DNA from: Hyparrhenia diplandra | Lineage: Eukaryota > Streptophyta > Magnoliopsida > Poales > Poaceae | Assembly (NCBI GenBank): GCA_015847255.1 | Contig: JADLZK010004649.1 | Span: 992,001 to 1,056,000 of the forward strand | Length of the DNA stretch: 64,000 nt | Direction of reading: 5' to 3' | Translations under genes and position numbers: made by a program | The notes under the pieces: generated by a model | What the model was told of the DNA's origin: nothing | Databases searched by the model: none | The model's input: the letters and a program-made list of their open reading frames with translations, nothing else | Shown: piece by piece, positions 19,828 to 31,848 of the stretch | Numbering within the stretch: the stretch's first letter is position 1 | Layout of the letters: each line of letters starts with the position of its first letter

Positions 19828-22800
19828 CTGGAAATGGAAAATGGTGTAAGAATCTCAAACGTTAAATGCTGATTCAAATTTACATGGTCTAGATTTGCAG
19901 CATAGAGGGCAAGCAATGTGATTTGAAAGAAAGGATGGAAAACGGATGTTGAAAGGTCATACCTTCACCTGGGATGCTTGAATGAGCATACAATATGTCT
20001 TTATATTCCAGGCTGTTGAGCCGCTGCTGGTGGTGTTTATAAAGTGGCTTCAGATCTATGGCAGGGCAATGATCGATCGTAAGTCGCTGAAGAGCAGAGT
20101 AACTCCCAAGAACACCAGGTAAGGACGCAAGGCATCGGCAGCAGCTAAGTGACAGTGTTTCTAATGATGGCAGGTTGCCCAAAGAATTGAGCGAACACAG
20201 CTTACTACACTCATCAATGTATAATGTCTTGAGTGCATCCAGTTGTCCTGTCAAGGAACAGAGCTTGCTACAACGGATGATGGTTAAATGCTTTAGGGAT
20301 GATGGTAAATTCGGAAGCGTTACTAGGTCACCACATTCATATATTTCTAGATCTTCTAGGCATGGACGAGGATGACGATCCATTGGAGACCGTGATTCCT
20401 CTAGCATACTAGTAGATGCAAGGTCACGACAGTCTTCCAGCGATGTGGACGTCTCAAGTTGTTCCTCTTTTCCCCATAGAAACTCAAATCTTGGGCATCG
20501 AACAATATAAATCATTCTGAGAGATGGGGGAAGAATGAAGAGCTCTGCCAAGTTTTCACAATCAATTATGATTATACTGTATAGCTGTGGCAGGACTTGA
20601 CCCATTGTTTCTGTAGGTGCACCACCTCCAACCTGTGTGGACCCTATTAATTTGTTACAGTCACAAATATGCAAGTTCTTCAAGGATACCAAGCATTCAA
20701 ACACTTTTTCTGGCCAGTAGACTAGCACATCGCAGTTTTTAATCACCAGATCCACGAGTTGTCCAAACCATTTCCAAACCCCAAATATTGGCTGTGATGG
20801 ACTTGAAAAGAAAAGGTTGCAGCCCTGCAACCAGAGTTCTGATAGAGATGACACATGGTTCTGATCGACCTGAGGTGGTTTTGCTTCTGTGTCATGGATA
20901 GACAGCTGTAGCTTGGATAGTGACGACACAAGCTTCGGTTTCATTACTGCTAAGGAGAGCAGCGCCTTGCCTTCATCCAACTTTAAGACCTTGAGCTTTG
21001 GTGCTTCAGGGAAACTAGTCAACTTCGGACAGTTTTTAATATCAACCTCCTCAAGTACAGGAAAGGTCAGTTCATCTTCCTTTCCTTCTGTTGCCACCCA
21101 TCTCTCCAAGCTCTTCATGTCATGGAACTGGAGTTCCTTCAGTTTTGGAAATGCTGTCGATGCCAAGCTTTGCAATTTGTATAACTTCTCCAAGTAAAGA
21201 ACTTGAAGAGATTTGAAATGACAAAATTCAGGAAATTCCTCACACAACATAAAACCAAGGAGCTGAAGCTCAGTCACGTGTTGCAACACACTATGATTGG
21301 TTAACCATGATGGTAAACCAGTGCCCTTATAGTTCACTATCATTAGCATCTGTAGACCATCATGAGGTTTAAGGGCATCTAACACCTTCTTATGACAATC
21401 TGGTTTTTCAGGGGCATCATCATTCCACTTGAAAGATAAGTGTGTGAGTTTCTCTTTATTTCCAAGACTGGCCTCTTTTGCATGTGCTTCTGTTACATTT
21501 TCCAAACCACTTAACTCTAACTCACCTCCAAGGTTTAAATTTCGAAGTTCTTCAATACTACAGCAGCCTGGCCTAGCACCAACACCAAAATATGATATAG
21601 TCTGAAGAGAAGTGACCTGTCCAAGTCCTGGAGGCATCCATGTCAATAAATTGCATCCATTAGTAAAGAGGTGCCGGAGGCTTGACATATACTTCATACT
21701 CTTTGGAAGCTGACAAAGTTTTTGGGCAATGAGAAACGTTCAGTGTCTGTAGATTATACATAATGCTTAAATTTTCAGGGAGTTTCTTCAGCCCCCGATT
21801 TCCTGACAGATTAAGATACCTTAGGTGCTGTATCTTTCCTGGAAGGTGTATCTGCCCTGGAAGGTATACATTTGCAGGAAGGTGTAGTGCTCGCAGTGAA
21901 GTGTAGTTTGATATATCAAAGTTATCATAATCTTCAAAAAACAAAGTCTGGAGCATTGGAGACTGTTTCTTCAAAAATTCATGCAACAGAGATGCATCAT
22001 GATGTCTGTTTGACCCAAGTACCCCTGTGGCATATTCTGACAAGAAGACATGGCGAGTAGGATTTGGTAACAACTTCTTAATGCCTGGCTTATCCACTAT
22101 AGTGACACATTCTTTCCCCATGACAGATAGAGCAATGTCGTGCATAAGATCATGTATCTTGCATATGGTTCGCTTACGAAGAGACAACCTTTCCCCGAAG
22201 AAGCGATCAATTGGAAGAACTTGCTTGATATCTTGAAAGAATGACCTCCAAGTAAGCTCCTTGAAAATTTGTGCTGCTACAGTTTCTGGTTGGGCGTCAT
22301 CTTGCACAGGTATAAAGTCATGTGACATCCACAGCTGAATCAAGAGATCTACACTGATCTCGTAATCTTTGGGAAATATAGCACAAAATGCAAAGCACTG
22401 CTTCATATGTGATGGTAGGTAATCAAAACTGAGCTTGAGTATTGGTAAAATTCCACTTGTCTCATTACATATGTTACTTTTGGCCAACGTATGTTTCCAC
22501 TCGTTCATGCTAGTCTTGTTACTCAACATGGAGCCAAAGGCTTTGGCAGCCAAAGGAGAACCAGCACATCGATCAACAATCCTACTGAAAATGCGATCCA
22601 GCTCATCACCATTTGGATTTTGCAAGCTAAATGCTCTGCTCTGGACAATTTCCCTCAAATGCTTGTCACTAAGCTTCTCAATGTTGTGGGCTTCATTTAC
22701 GCCCATGGCCATGATTTCAGCCACTTTTGAATCACGAGTTGTTGTCAGTACTGCACTTCCCTTGCCACTCTGCTTAAGGCAGGTCATTAGTTTTCCCCAC

Positions 22801-23657
22801 TTATCAGCATCCCGATTCCATACATCATCTAAAACAATGAGGTACCTTTTTCCACTTATCATACTCTGAAGATCGCGCAATGCTTTTTCACGACCTTGCT
22901 CATTGGTCTCACAAATATTGCAAGCAATGGTGCCAATGTCAAAATCATCTGACACACAGCACCACCTCCGAAGCTCAAAACACTTCATAATTTCAGGGTC
23001 ATTGTAAATGAGTTGAACAAAGGTGGTCTTGCCCATCCCGCCCGGTCCAACAATTGGAAGGACCATGAGATTCATGTTGCTGCTAGCTTGATCAAGCAGC
23101 ATCCCCACGATTTTATTCTTCTCCCGATCTCTAGATCTGCTAACAATATCCCTGTCGGAGTCAATGATTATGGAATCCGTCTGTCGCCACTGCCTTGAGG
23201 GCTGTTCTAGCTGCAGGTGTCTGAAATCAAACTTATTCATCTCAGTGACCAGGTCATCGATGGTCTGCACAATCCTGCGTAGCTTCTTGCCCATCCTGTA
23301 GCGGAACACAATAGGGTTACGAGCTGGGACTAGGAGCCTCGCAATCTCTGTTCCATGCTTGCTGTTCTGGCCCATCTTCTTGGCTTCTCGTCGAAGTGCC
23401 TCATACTTGAACTCATCAAAGACATCATTGGCCTCATAGGCCGCTGTCTTGAGGTCTTTGAGCCAAGCTGAAACGTCTGACCAGGAGGCCCCTTTCTCCT
23501 CTGCATCCTGGATGATGTACAGGATTGCTGGCAGGATGCGCTCTAGGATCTTGCGCTGCTCCTCCATGCCTTCCATGACCTTGTACTGCTCCAGCAGGTA
23601 GCTGGATGCCTTCTCCTTCAGCATAGAGACCAGTGGCCCAATCAGCAACTCGGCCAT
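19775..23657 (-). CDS. NLR-main: RGA-type CC-NB-ARC-LRR gene (one frame break)
   Basis: Predicted intracellular immune receptor. The chosen start is MAELLIGPLV at 23657, the usual RGA-type N-terminus; codons further upstream encode a non-homologous leader. Residues 1-100 form the Rx_N coiled coil with YEANDVFDEF. NB-ARC follows: P-loop GPGGMGKTT (203-211), kinase-2 LIVLDDVW (273-280), RNBS-B TTTRDS (305-310), CAGSPLAAKA (364-373), CFAFCAIFPKDYE (421-433) and IHD instead of MHD (501-503). About 20 LRR-like segments occupy 540-1231. Exon 1 is 23657-19963 (donor GAAG/GTATGA) and exon 2 is 19827-19775, ending GPKLRDPKSWKYAIPWC. Apart from one extra base in the T run at 21719-21723, about 1,248 codons are open, so it is either recently broken or intact with an assembly error. 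Confidence 0.85.
21719..21723 (-). other. Homopolymer frame break in NLR-main
   Basis: Five T here (five A on the coding strand) lie where four would keep the NB-ARC/early-LRR frame joined to the LRR frame. Upstream frame residues end HCPK and the downstream frame continues into QLPKSMKYMSSLRHL. As written, translation runs about 20 residues out of frame and stops at 21660. Confidence 0.85.
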
Positions 23658-23707
23658 TGTATATGTTGCTCTCACAAAACACAAGAACACGAGCAGATCA
23701 GCAGGTT

Positions 23708-24510
23708 CCTGATGTGTCCTCCTCGATCTCCTCCTGATGCAACCAGAAGATTGAATACAAAATTTATTCTCCAAACAAGTCACAAATTCCAAGCCAAAAA
23801 AAAAAAAGAGCAGAGACAAAAGCGGATGCACGAACCAGTGAGTAATATATGTTTGTACAAATTGCTTCAAGAAAATCAGCAGCTGAACCAGCTCGATTCC
23901 GACGGCTCGGATGGAGGGATCATCATATCACTGATGAGCCCATTGATCACCAACTCGATAGAACTTTCTTCTGATTGCAGCAGATACATAAATACAGAGG
24001 AGATGGGCAGCTAGCACTCGACAGAAAAGTGGTTGTGTTTGGGAGCAATCCTAGCGATTTCACCAGGACAAACACACGATGCACACACGGGTTCTTATTC
24101 CTGGCTGATGTGTCCTCCTCTATCCCCTCCTGCATGCAAATCACAAATACATCCGTCAACTCGATTGAATAGATAATTTATTCTCCCAACAAGTCACAAA
24201 TTCCGAGAAAAAAAAGTGCAGACGACATAAGCAGATGGACGAACCAGTGAGTAGTACGTGTTTGTACGGTTTACTTCAAGAAAATCAGCTGCTGCGCCAC
24301 CTGGGTTCCAACAGTTCTAGAGGGATCATGGTATCACTGCTGAACCCATCGTACACCCACACGATCGATCTTTCTTCTCATTCCAATAGACACAGAAATG
24401 CAGAGGAGGATGAGCAGCTAGCACTCTGACAGAAAAGTGATTGTTTTCGGAGCGACTAAGGATTTCACAAGAGAGAAACACACGATATACTCTTGTCTCC
24501 AAGGTGCTTA
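23708..24510 (-). repeat. Tandem duplication of about 400 bp upstream of NLR-main
   Basis: Copy 1 (about 23708-24105) and copy 2 (about 24106-24510) share TGATGTGTCCTCCTC, CAAGTCACAAATTCC, CGAACCAGTGAGTA, TTCAAGAAAATCAGC and ACAGAAAAGTG in the same order, at offsets of 396-409 bases. The copies have diverged by substitutions and small indels. The block begins about 50 bases upstream of the start codon, so it covers the 5' leader and proximal promoter. Confidence 0.85.
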
Positions 24511-25689
24511 TTCTGCTCAGTTGCTTGGCTCAATTATTTGGACAAACTGGTTAGGTGCCATATCACAGTCGATGGTGGCAATGCATTCATTCATCGATGG
24601 GGTTGGGGACCCAACTAACTACAAGTAATAAGTACGTGATGCTACTGATAGTGTGAACTAGTACTGCTTCCACTGTTCCACAACCAACCACAGGCCAGGC
24701 AAAGCACACGGAGAAATTGAATTCTAGATGGGGATCGATCGCGAACCTTCACCTGCCACCTGTGTACGGCTCCCACAGGTTCCTGTCTGATGCACTGATT
24801 GTCTCATGCCAGCACAATGACCTACCGTGGACAGATCTGATTGTCATTAGATGGGTTTCCTCCAGCTGTACAGTGGTCATCAGCACAGCTTGTGTTGGCC
24901 GCACAGGAATGAAACCACCATCGTTCACAAGTTTTGTATAAGACCAGCTTCCCCAACCCTTTCATAGGCCCCTCATGCCCATTGACTGCCCATGCCGTTC
25001 ACTCGCTCGCAGTGTCTTCTAGGCAACATAGGTATCAGTATGGAGGTGACTTCTCTAAGAATGATGACTCCCTAATCTAATGAAACAACTGTACGCATAC
25101 ACTGGATGGTACTGGGAGAAGAGCGTGAAAACTACAGATTCATATTCCAGTTTTTGCAGACAACATATGTGGACAAACCAAATATTTTTACCATACAAGT
25201 CTATCTAAAAGCAAGAATATTTGACTATCAAACTATCAATACCAGACAAATCTAGCCATCTAGCTGATTTCAAATGTGTTTTTGTATTTTTATAGAAAAA
25301 TAACTAAAACTGATTAATTCATTTTGCGTTGGAGTGAAAAGAAAGAAATCGAACATACTGCAAACCTCGTTTTTGGAGCGCTAGCCTGCTAGAGCCAATG
25401 CGCCGCCGCCGCCGAGAGACCCGCCGGATTCGACGGGAAGGTACGGCGGTGGCTGGGGTCTTCGCCCAACTCCGTGCCACGCTCCATCCGTTCCGTTGGC
25501 CACCTCACCCACTGCGCACCACCACCACCATCTGCGGCGGCGTCGGCAGTCACCAGGTTCAGTATCGCTCCGCCACCTCGTATCGCTCCTTGCTACCTCC
25601 TCTATCCCCTGATAGCTTAAATCCGCCTGATGATACTAAGCGTGAACAAGACTTCTTGCAATAATCTAAATCCGCCTAACGATACTAGA
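24511..25689. other. No gene recognised; GC-rich start near 25.4 kb
   Basis: Upstream of NLR-main with no confident promoter motif. From about 25380 the DNA becomes GC-rich; a plus-strand frame starts MRRRRRETRRIRREG and ends near 25664 but resembles no family I know. The phrase TAAATCCGCCT(G/A)A(T/C)GATACTA occurs twice (about 25618-25641 and 25667-25689). Confidence 0.4.
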
Positions 25690-26150
25690 CATGGTGCAAG
25701 GTTGCCGGGTACTTACGGAGGTCGACGGGTCGATGATTCCTCTCGTAGTAGATCGGCGACACGACTGGACTCGAAGGGTGGCACGGAGCCAAGGCACTGA
25801 GCCGGGTTGTTGTATTTGATTTGGTAGATTGTTTCGCGATTGCCGGGGTCTCATATTTATACCCTGGGCTTTGACGAGTCTTAACTAATTACGAATAAAC
25901 AAACGAAAATATCTAGCTAAGATACATTGTACTCCAAGTCTTCTCGGAGTCTAGAGATCGCACATGACGTGGGCCCTCCTCGTGGATATCTCTCTTGAAG
26001 CCTGACGCTTGCCGGATCTCCTCGTGCTCAACTCTTCTCGGACTCAGGCCCTAGCCGAATAGCAATGGCTTCCCGAACGCTATAGCGTTCGACGCGTCGT
26101 TTTGCTAGCCGAATGACCTCTTACCGAATCATCATGTGCCAGCTCATCTG
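25690..26150 (-). repeat. Probable truncated LTR, minus strand
   Basis: A TATA motif (TATAAATATGAGACC on the minus strand, near 25860) with an LTR-like leader ends abruptly against the copia RT reading frame at 26151. It does not match the copia LTR at 29143-29467, so it belongs to another element. Neither end could be fixed. Confidence 0.35.
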
Positions 26151-29142
26151 TCATCCCTTGGCAACCAACCGAGCTTTATGCTTGATCACATTTCCTTCAG
26201 GGTCTTTCTTCATTTTGAAAACCCACTTCAAGCCAATAGCCCTATGGCCACTCGGCAGTGTCGATAGCTCCCATGTTTTATTTGCATGGATTGAATCCAT
26301 CTCAGCAACCATGTCCTCTCTCCAGCTTTTCTCTTTTAATGCTGCTTCAACACTTCTTGGTTCCTCAGCTGCAAGAAAACACACCCCACTATACTCGAAA
26401 TCAGTCATCTCATCAGTTGTGTCAAGGATGTTACTGATGGATCTGTACCTCATCGGCACTCCCTCTGAATCAACTGACTGACCAGTGGGTGGAGTTGCAA
26501 AATTGACTCCTTGCACTGCTGGGCTCCCTGCTGTCATCGGACTTTGCACATTGCTCGACTCGGTGTCAACCGACCACTGAACCGGCGAGCATGGCTCCCC
26601 ACTTTGGTTCTCTGAACCGACTACATTGTCTGCTGTGAGCTCTGAATCTTCAGTTACTGTTCCATGTCCGGCAATAGTGAAATTCTCGACGTCAAACGTT
26701 GATCTCACGGCTCGACCGAGAACTCTCCTTCCGGTCCGGCTCTTCTTCTCCTCGAAAATAACATCCCAAGAAACATGCAGTTTCTTCGTCATAGGATCAT
26801 ACACTCTATAACCCTTGGTTCCTGACTCATATCCGACAAACACCATTGTTGTAGACTTGTCAGAGAGTTTAGACAGTCTAGGCCCGACGTTCTTCACATG
26901 AGCTAGGCACCCAAACGTTCGAAGGTGATGCACCTTCGGCTTACGGTTATGCCATGCCTCATAAGGTGTCTTCATCTTCAAGCTTCGTTGGGGGCACGGT
27001 TTAGCGGATAAAGCTAGCGTAGCCACCTGCTTCACCACATAGCTCGCCGGGGAACTCCCTTGCTCTTCGTAAGGCATCTCGCCATCTCTACCACCGTATG
27101 GTTCCGGCTCGACAACACCATTTTGTTGTGGTGTGTAGGGTGTCGTGGTGAAATGTTTCAATCCACGATCATCACAATAACGCTAAAACTCCAGAGAATT
27201 GAACTCACCCCCTCAGTCACTTCAAAAGCTCGAGCTGCGTAGTTCTTTTCAGTTTCCACCATAGCCTGAGCCTTCTTAAACCAACTGAATGCTTCATCTT
27301 TGGTTGTCAGAAACTCAACCCACATATATCGAGAAAAGTCATCGACTATTAACAGAAAGTAATTCTTACCCCCCTTTGCATCTTGGGCTTGATCTTCCCA
27401 CAAAAATCTACATGGAATAAATCTAGTGGCTTATCTCGGGCTCGATACCTAGCCACACCGAGGAAACGGGTGCCGGTGTTGCTTCCCAAGTGCACAGCTT
27501 TCACAGGATTCCTCCACGCGATCTAGCCTGGGGTATGGCTTCTACCATTGCCTTCGTACCAAGCTCCCGAAGAGCCCGGAAATTCAGATGGCCATAACGC
27601 CCATGCCGAGCCACGCCCGATCGTGCGCCTTTGCCACCAAACAGACTGAGGCGCAAGCTGCACTTTCGATAAATACAAATGGTTCGTGACACGCGGTGCG
27701 TGGCAAGAACAATCGGTGAGTGTCAAACACTTCCGTAAAACCATCTTCTAACACCACTTTGCATCCACCCTCCTCTAACCGACCTAAACTTATAATGTTG
27801 CTTTTCAACTTAGGAATATAGTACACCTCGAGAGTACCTTGTGACCATCTTTGTTTTTGGTCTAGAGCAAAGCACCGAGCCGATGCCTTCGATGTCGACG
27901 AGTGACCCGTCCCAGCGCACCGTTCCTCCTCGCACCCGTCATATGGTTGCCGGCACCCGTGTCTAGCACCCGGGTGTCATGGTTCCGTTCCCCCTCGCCG
28001 GGATACACCTTCTTCTCATTCAAGTGCACGGCGTAGTGCGCCGCACGTCCATGAACCAGACTCAACGTCGTGCGCGTGCACACACCGCGTTCACCGTGGC
28101 AAGGAGGATTGCTAGCTGGTCGGATTTCGGCTGTGCATGATGCACCTCCTCCTTCCTCTCCTTCTTGGGCTTTTACAATCCTCAACCCGGTGCCAATAGA
28201 TGCCATAGTTTTGCAGCGTCCCTTGCGTCGTGGCGTGCCCATGGTTGTCGGCTTGACAACCGGCTCCTTCTTGTCACGACGATCGCCACCACGATCACCA
28301 CGCCCTCCGCCGCCACCATTCTTGGGCTTCCAATTCTTCTTGTCTCCACTTCACGACGACGATGAATCCGACATCATACGGTGCGGTTTCTTGGACGACC
28401 ACTCATCCTCCGTCGGGAGCAGCTTGCCGGTCTGTCGGCCCAGCCCCCGCCTTCCAAGCGATCTTCTCCGCCAACTTGAGGCGCCGAGACCAAGTCTTCG
28501 ATCGTCGGCTTCTTCATATCGACCAATGTCTCGATGGAGATCGCGATCAGGTCCATTGACGAGCCGTAACGCGGAGCATCTTCATCACCACACAAGTGTC
28601 TTCGAGGGTTTCCCCGATCGTGTGGATGTCCGCCGCCCAGCCGCGTCGATGCCAGATGCGAACTCGTCCACCGTCTCGACTCCTTGAATTTTATGTTCTC
28701 AAACTCCATCAACAAGCGGCTGGGCATTGGCTTCTTTGACACGATCGGTGCCGACAGCATGCTCTTTCAACGCCTCCCACGCCTCCTTGACGGTTTTCTT
28801 GGGCATTTGCCACATCTCCCGCGGCATCGAGCGCGGGATGCCGGCCATAGCTTCGCCCGTCCCGAGCTCTCTTCACTTTGTTGCACCGCCGGATCAATGG
28901 TGTCCCAAATATCCAGAGACTCAAAGTTGCATTGAAGCAACATAGCCCACTCCGTGTAGTTCGATCTGGTGAGCATTGGCCACATGAGCGAGCTCTCGAA
29001 CGCGCTTCGCCATTGCTTGAGTCACCCATCTCCTAGATCATTGCGGCTCTTCCTCTATGGCAAAGGCGACCTTCTTCAAGCGGCGTTGCACACCACCGTG
29101 ACTCCTAGCCGGGAAACACCGCCCTCTGGCTCCGATACCACG
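26151..29142 (-). pseudogene. Ty1/copia retrotransposon polyprotein, truncated
   Basis: Read on the minus strand: a Gag domain (PMLTRSNYTEWAMLLQ, near 28970; then ANAQRLL-type Gag with LLMEFENIKFKES near 28700), a GAG_PRE_INTEGRS region (YYIPKLKSNIISLGRLEE, 27826-27770; RYGHLNFRALRELGTKAM near 27590), integrase (YFLLIVDDFSRYMWVEF near 27340; TPYTPQQNGVVE near 27140; LRTFGCLAHVKN near 26910) and the first part of RT (LKWVFKMKKDPEGN, HKARLVAKG). It stops at 26151, so most of RT and all of RNase H are missing. Several frameshifts and stops are present. A primer site complementary to initiator tRNA-Met (TGGTATCGGAGCC) lies at 29121-29140. Domain order integrase before RT identifies copia. Confidence 0.85.
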
Positions 29143-29467
29143 TGTTGGCGCCGAAACCGCCGGGATGGCGTGAACGGCGGCGATCAACCTCGGCCGACGA
29201 TCTCTCAACTCGCTAGGTTTTCTCTCGGGAACAAACACAGCAAGAACACAAGATATTTTTTCGCCGCACGGGATCACGGCCTCCTTGTTGTTTTCTCTTT
29301 ATTTATAAGCTCGGTGTTTACACGATCTTGAAGATCGACTCCCCCGCCATGCACGCGCAAGACGCTGCGCCATGCCCGCCTATCTCGCTGGTCTGTTTCC
29401 CCTACGCCGCACGGGCGGGATCAACTTTGCCGCGACCGTGAGCGCGCAGCACGGCTCGCAACTAACA
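29143..29467 (-). repeat. 5' LTR of the truncated copia element
   Basis: It begins TGTTGGCGCC and ends GCAACTAACA on the plus strand (TG...CA), and lies two bases from the primer binding site at 29121-29140. A TATA motif (CTTATAAATAAAG on the minus strand) is near 29305. No partner LTR exists in the window. The outer boundary is chosen by the terminal CA only. Confidence 0.6.
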
Positions 29468-30628
29468 CCTCTAACTAATTAGATATGCAGCTAGCTTATT
29501 TACATCATGTTGATAACGTATGCATGGGATTGAGTTCTACATTTCACCCCCTAATCCCGTTGCACTTCAACAACTCCTAGCTGCCGATGAAGTTCTCGAG
29601 AACCTGACTCGACCAAGTGCCCTACTTCGCCCATTTGGAACCATCACGCTCCAACCAGAGCAACAGCTTGGACGCCAAAGAATGGAGATCGTCTTCCTCG
29701 ACAAACATCGCCACTATGTCCCGGCCTTATTAAAGGTACTATGGTGGTCTGCAGCGCAAAGGTCATCGTCTCCATCTTCGCCCAAAGACTTCGGATATGT
29801 CACCGGTGCAAAACCACAAAGCGAGGACGGGGCGTCGCCGAAAGGGGGAGAGATGTCATGAACCAAAAGAGATCGCCGAATAGGGCCCAACAAGGAGGAA
29901 CGCATAGCGCCGCCCGGGGCCAAGGCCCAAGCGCCGCCACGCGCTGAGGGCTCGGGTGCCGCCGCCGCCCGCCCGAATCGCGCGCCACGTCAATTGCTTC
30001 GCAATAAAGTAAGGAATATTTAAGGAATAAAGATAGGAATAAAATAGGGAATAAATAGGTTGCTTGTGAGAGAGGTATTTCAATCTATAAGGAAACCTCT
30101 TAGAGATTGCTTAGCGTGCAAGTCTCCCTCGGACTATAAATACAAGGGGCATGTAGCCGTTGAATCTTAAGAAGAAATAAATTAAAGGGGTAACTCCCAA
30201 CAGCTCTTGTCTCTCAGGCTCTCTCTCTCTCTCTCTCCTTCGCGCCTGGCATATCAGCCCGCCGCCGCTGGCACGCCCCCTGGCCGGCCGGGCGCACAGC
30301 GCCGCCCGGCGACGCCCGCCCTCCTCGGCGGCAGCGCCGCCGCCCACACCGCCGCTTCCTCCTCCTCCACCTCTCTCTCTCGCCATCGCCGGAGCTGCTA
30401 CACGTCTTCTTCATCGTCTTCTACCTCGTCGTTCTTCATCGCCTGCGTCATCTACGTCATCACGCCCGCCCGATCGTCTTCCTCGCCGGGCCGACGCTAC
30501 GCGCTATTGCCGACGCGGCCATGCTGCCGCCACCGCCGCCCCCCTCCGTTATGGCTCCTTCGCCATTCTCACCTCCCGACGATCAGCAATGGGGGTGTCA
30601 ATTCCGCCCAATCTAGCCGGAATCGACA
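29468..30628 (+). mobile_element. 3' end of a gypsy-like LTR element
   Basis: A short internal remnant (29468-29853) ends in the polypurine tract AAAGGGGGAGAGA and is followed by an LTR (29854-30628). The internal part is too short and broken to show an enzyme domain. The LTR resembles those at 5549 and 12505 (AGAGATTGCTTAG, TATAAATACAAG, TGTCATG start), so the elements are related. The left half was lost or replaced by the copia element. Confidence 0.7.
29854..30628 (+). repeat. 3' LTR of the gypsy-like fragment
   Basis: It starts TGTCATGAACC and ends GGAATCGACA (TGTC...GACA), with a TATA box (CTATAAATACAAGG) near 30135 and a CT microsatellite at about 30217-30237. The downstream half is strongly GC-rich. 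Confidence 0.75.
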
Positions 30629-31439
30629 ATAGTACATAATACGATGATTGCAGACATCAACTTGAGCAAAATATTATTGTGGTACTCCCAAATGACTGTA
30701 AGCCCTCCTTTTAGTTAGACTAGACGACTAGAATTGTATATTACTTTCTAAGAGGTAATAGGTGAATTAAATGTTTAATTAATTTTTTAATTTTAGAAAA
30801 GTAGGATAATTAAAGAACTCTTGGATGTAATGATCTTTTTTCGATCTAATTGATGCAGAGAAGATCTATTGAATGTGATAAATCTTTTTATTTTTGAAAC
30901 GTATCTGGATATGACATAATTTAGGTAGCATGTATAAATATTTATTATGCAACTAACCCTATCATACGTACATGTCCATAACACATACTACGTGTATGTA
31001 CATGCCAAAGAACATGCCCGATATATAATTTGACAGCTCCTAAAGTTAGACACAAAAATTCAAGTTGTAACATATATTTTTTCAACTGGGTATATAATAT
31101 GAGCGGTGTATAACTTTAAGATAACTCAGTAAATAAACTAAAGTACTTGATTGTCTCTTCCGTGACATGAGGATTTAGCTACTTTTTATTTTCTTATGTA
31201 TTAATTAATTAGATAACAACTCAAAAAACCTTAAGAATCAATTAATTTGAGATACTGTTTTTTTTAATGAACTTGAGAGGACAGAGCCACTATAGGAATT
31301 TATTAAATGGATGGTTCAAAACAAAATAGAGCAGCAGTTCGAGCAGGGAGACTAATAAGAAACAAAAAGATGGAAATAAAGCAAAATGTAATGTCTAGAT
31401 CATCTTTGATCAATGGATTCAATTCTTTGAAATGACCTA
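30629..31439. other. No gene recognised
   Basis: AT-rich DNA between the LTR and the spacer conserved with 59895-60120. If an NLR-kinase unit once continued here, the kinase exons would be expected in this interval, but none is visible. Confidence 0.5.
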
Positions 31440-31660
31440 GGTTCATTTGAGATATTACCTCCTAATAAGTAAAAAGTATACAGTAGCATTTCCCCACACA
31501 GAGAAGAAAAAGTCCTACAGTAGTTTATTTGAACCAAAATACCCTTAAAATTAATGAATATGAACAAAAATATAAAAGAACTACACTCATTTTTATCAAT
31601 TCTATATATTGGTTTAGTCCACACGAAAACATGTAAAAAAATCACATAAACAAGTGCATC
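31440..31660 (-). repeat. NLR-2 downstream spacer, paralogue of 59895-60120
   Basis: The two segments share GAAGAAAAAGTCCTACAG, GTTTGAACCAAAATAC, ATATATT.GGTTTAG and GAAGACATGTAAAAA-like phrases in order. In the right copy this spacer sits directly upstream (coding sense) of the first kinase exon. Confidence 0.7.
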
Positions 31661-31694
31661 TCTCAACCCACATAATTGGTGGAATTATGTTATA

Positions 31695-31832
31695 CTCCCT
31701 CTATTCCAAATTATAAGATATTTTGGCTTTTCAAGATTAATAGGTTTTGCTAGACTATGTCAAGATTCATATAGTAAAAAAACTGTATCTAGAAAAAGGC
31801 AAAAAGTCTTATAATTTAGAATGGAGAGAGAG
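31695..31832. mobile_element. Stowaway-type MITE
   Basis: CTCCCTCTATTCCAAATTAT at the left and its complement ATAATTTAGAATGGAGAGAG at the right form long terminal inverted repeats, flanked by TA on both sides (31693-31694 and 31833-31834). The CTCCCTC end and TA target are diagnostic of Tc1/mariner-derived Stowaway MITEs. Confidence 0.85.
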
Positions 31833-31848
31833 TAGGTTGCAATCTTAC

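Noticed and set aside
23658..23870. 71-residue N-terminal extension of NLR-main
   Set aside because: It has no similarity to NLR N-termini. MAELLIGPLV at 23657 is the conventional start, and the extension overlaps the duplicated leader block.
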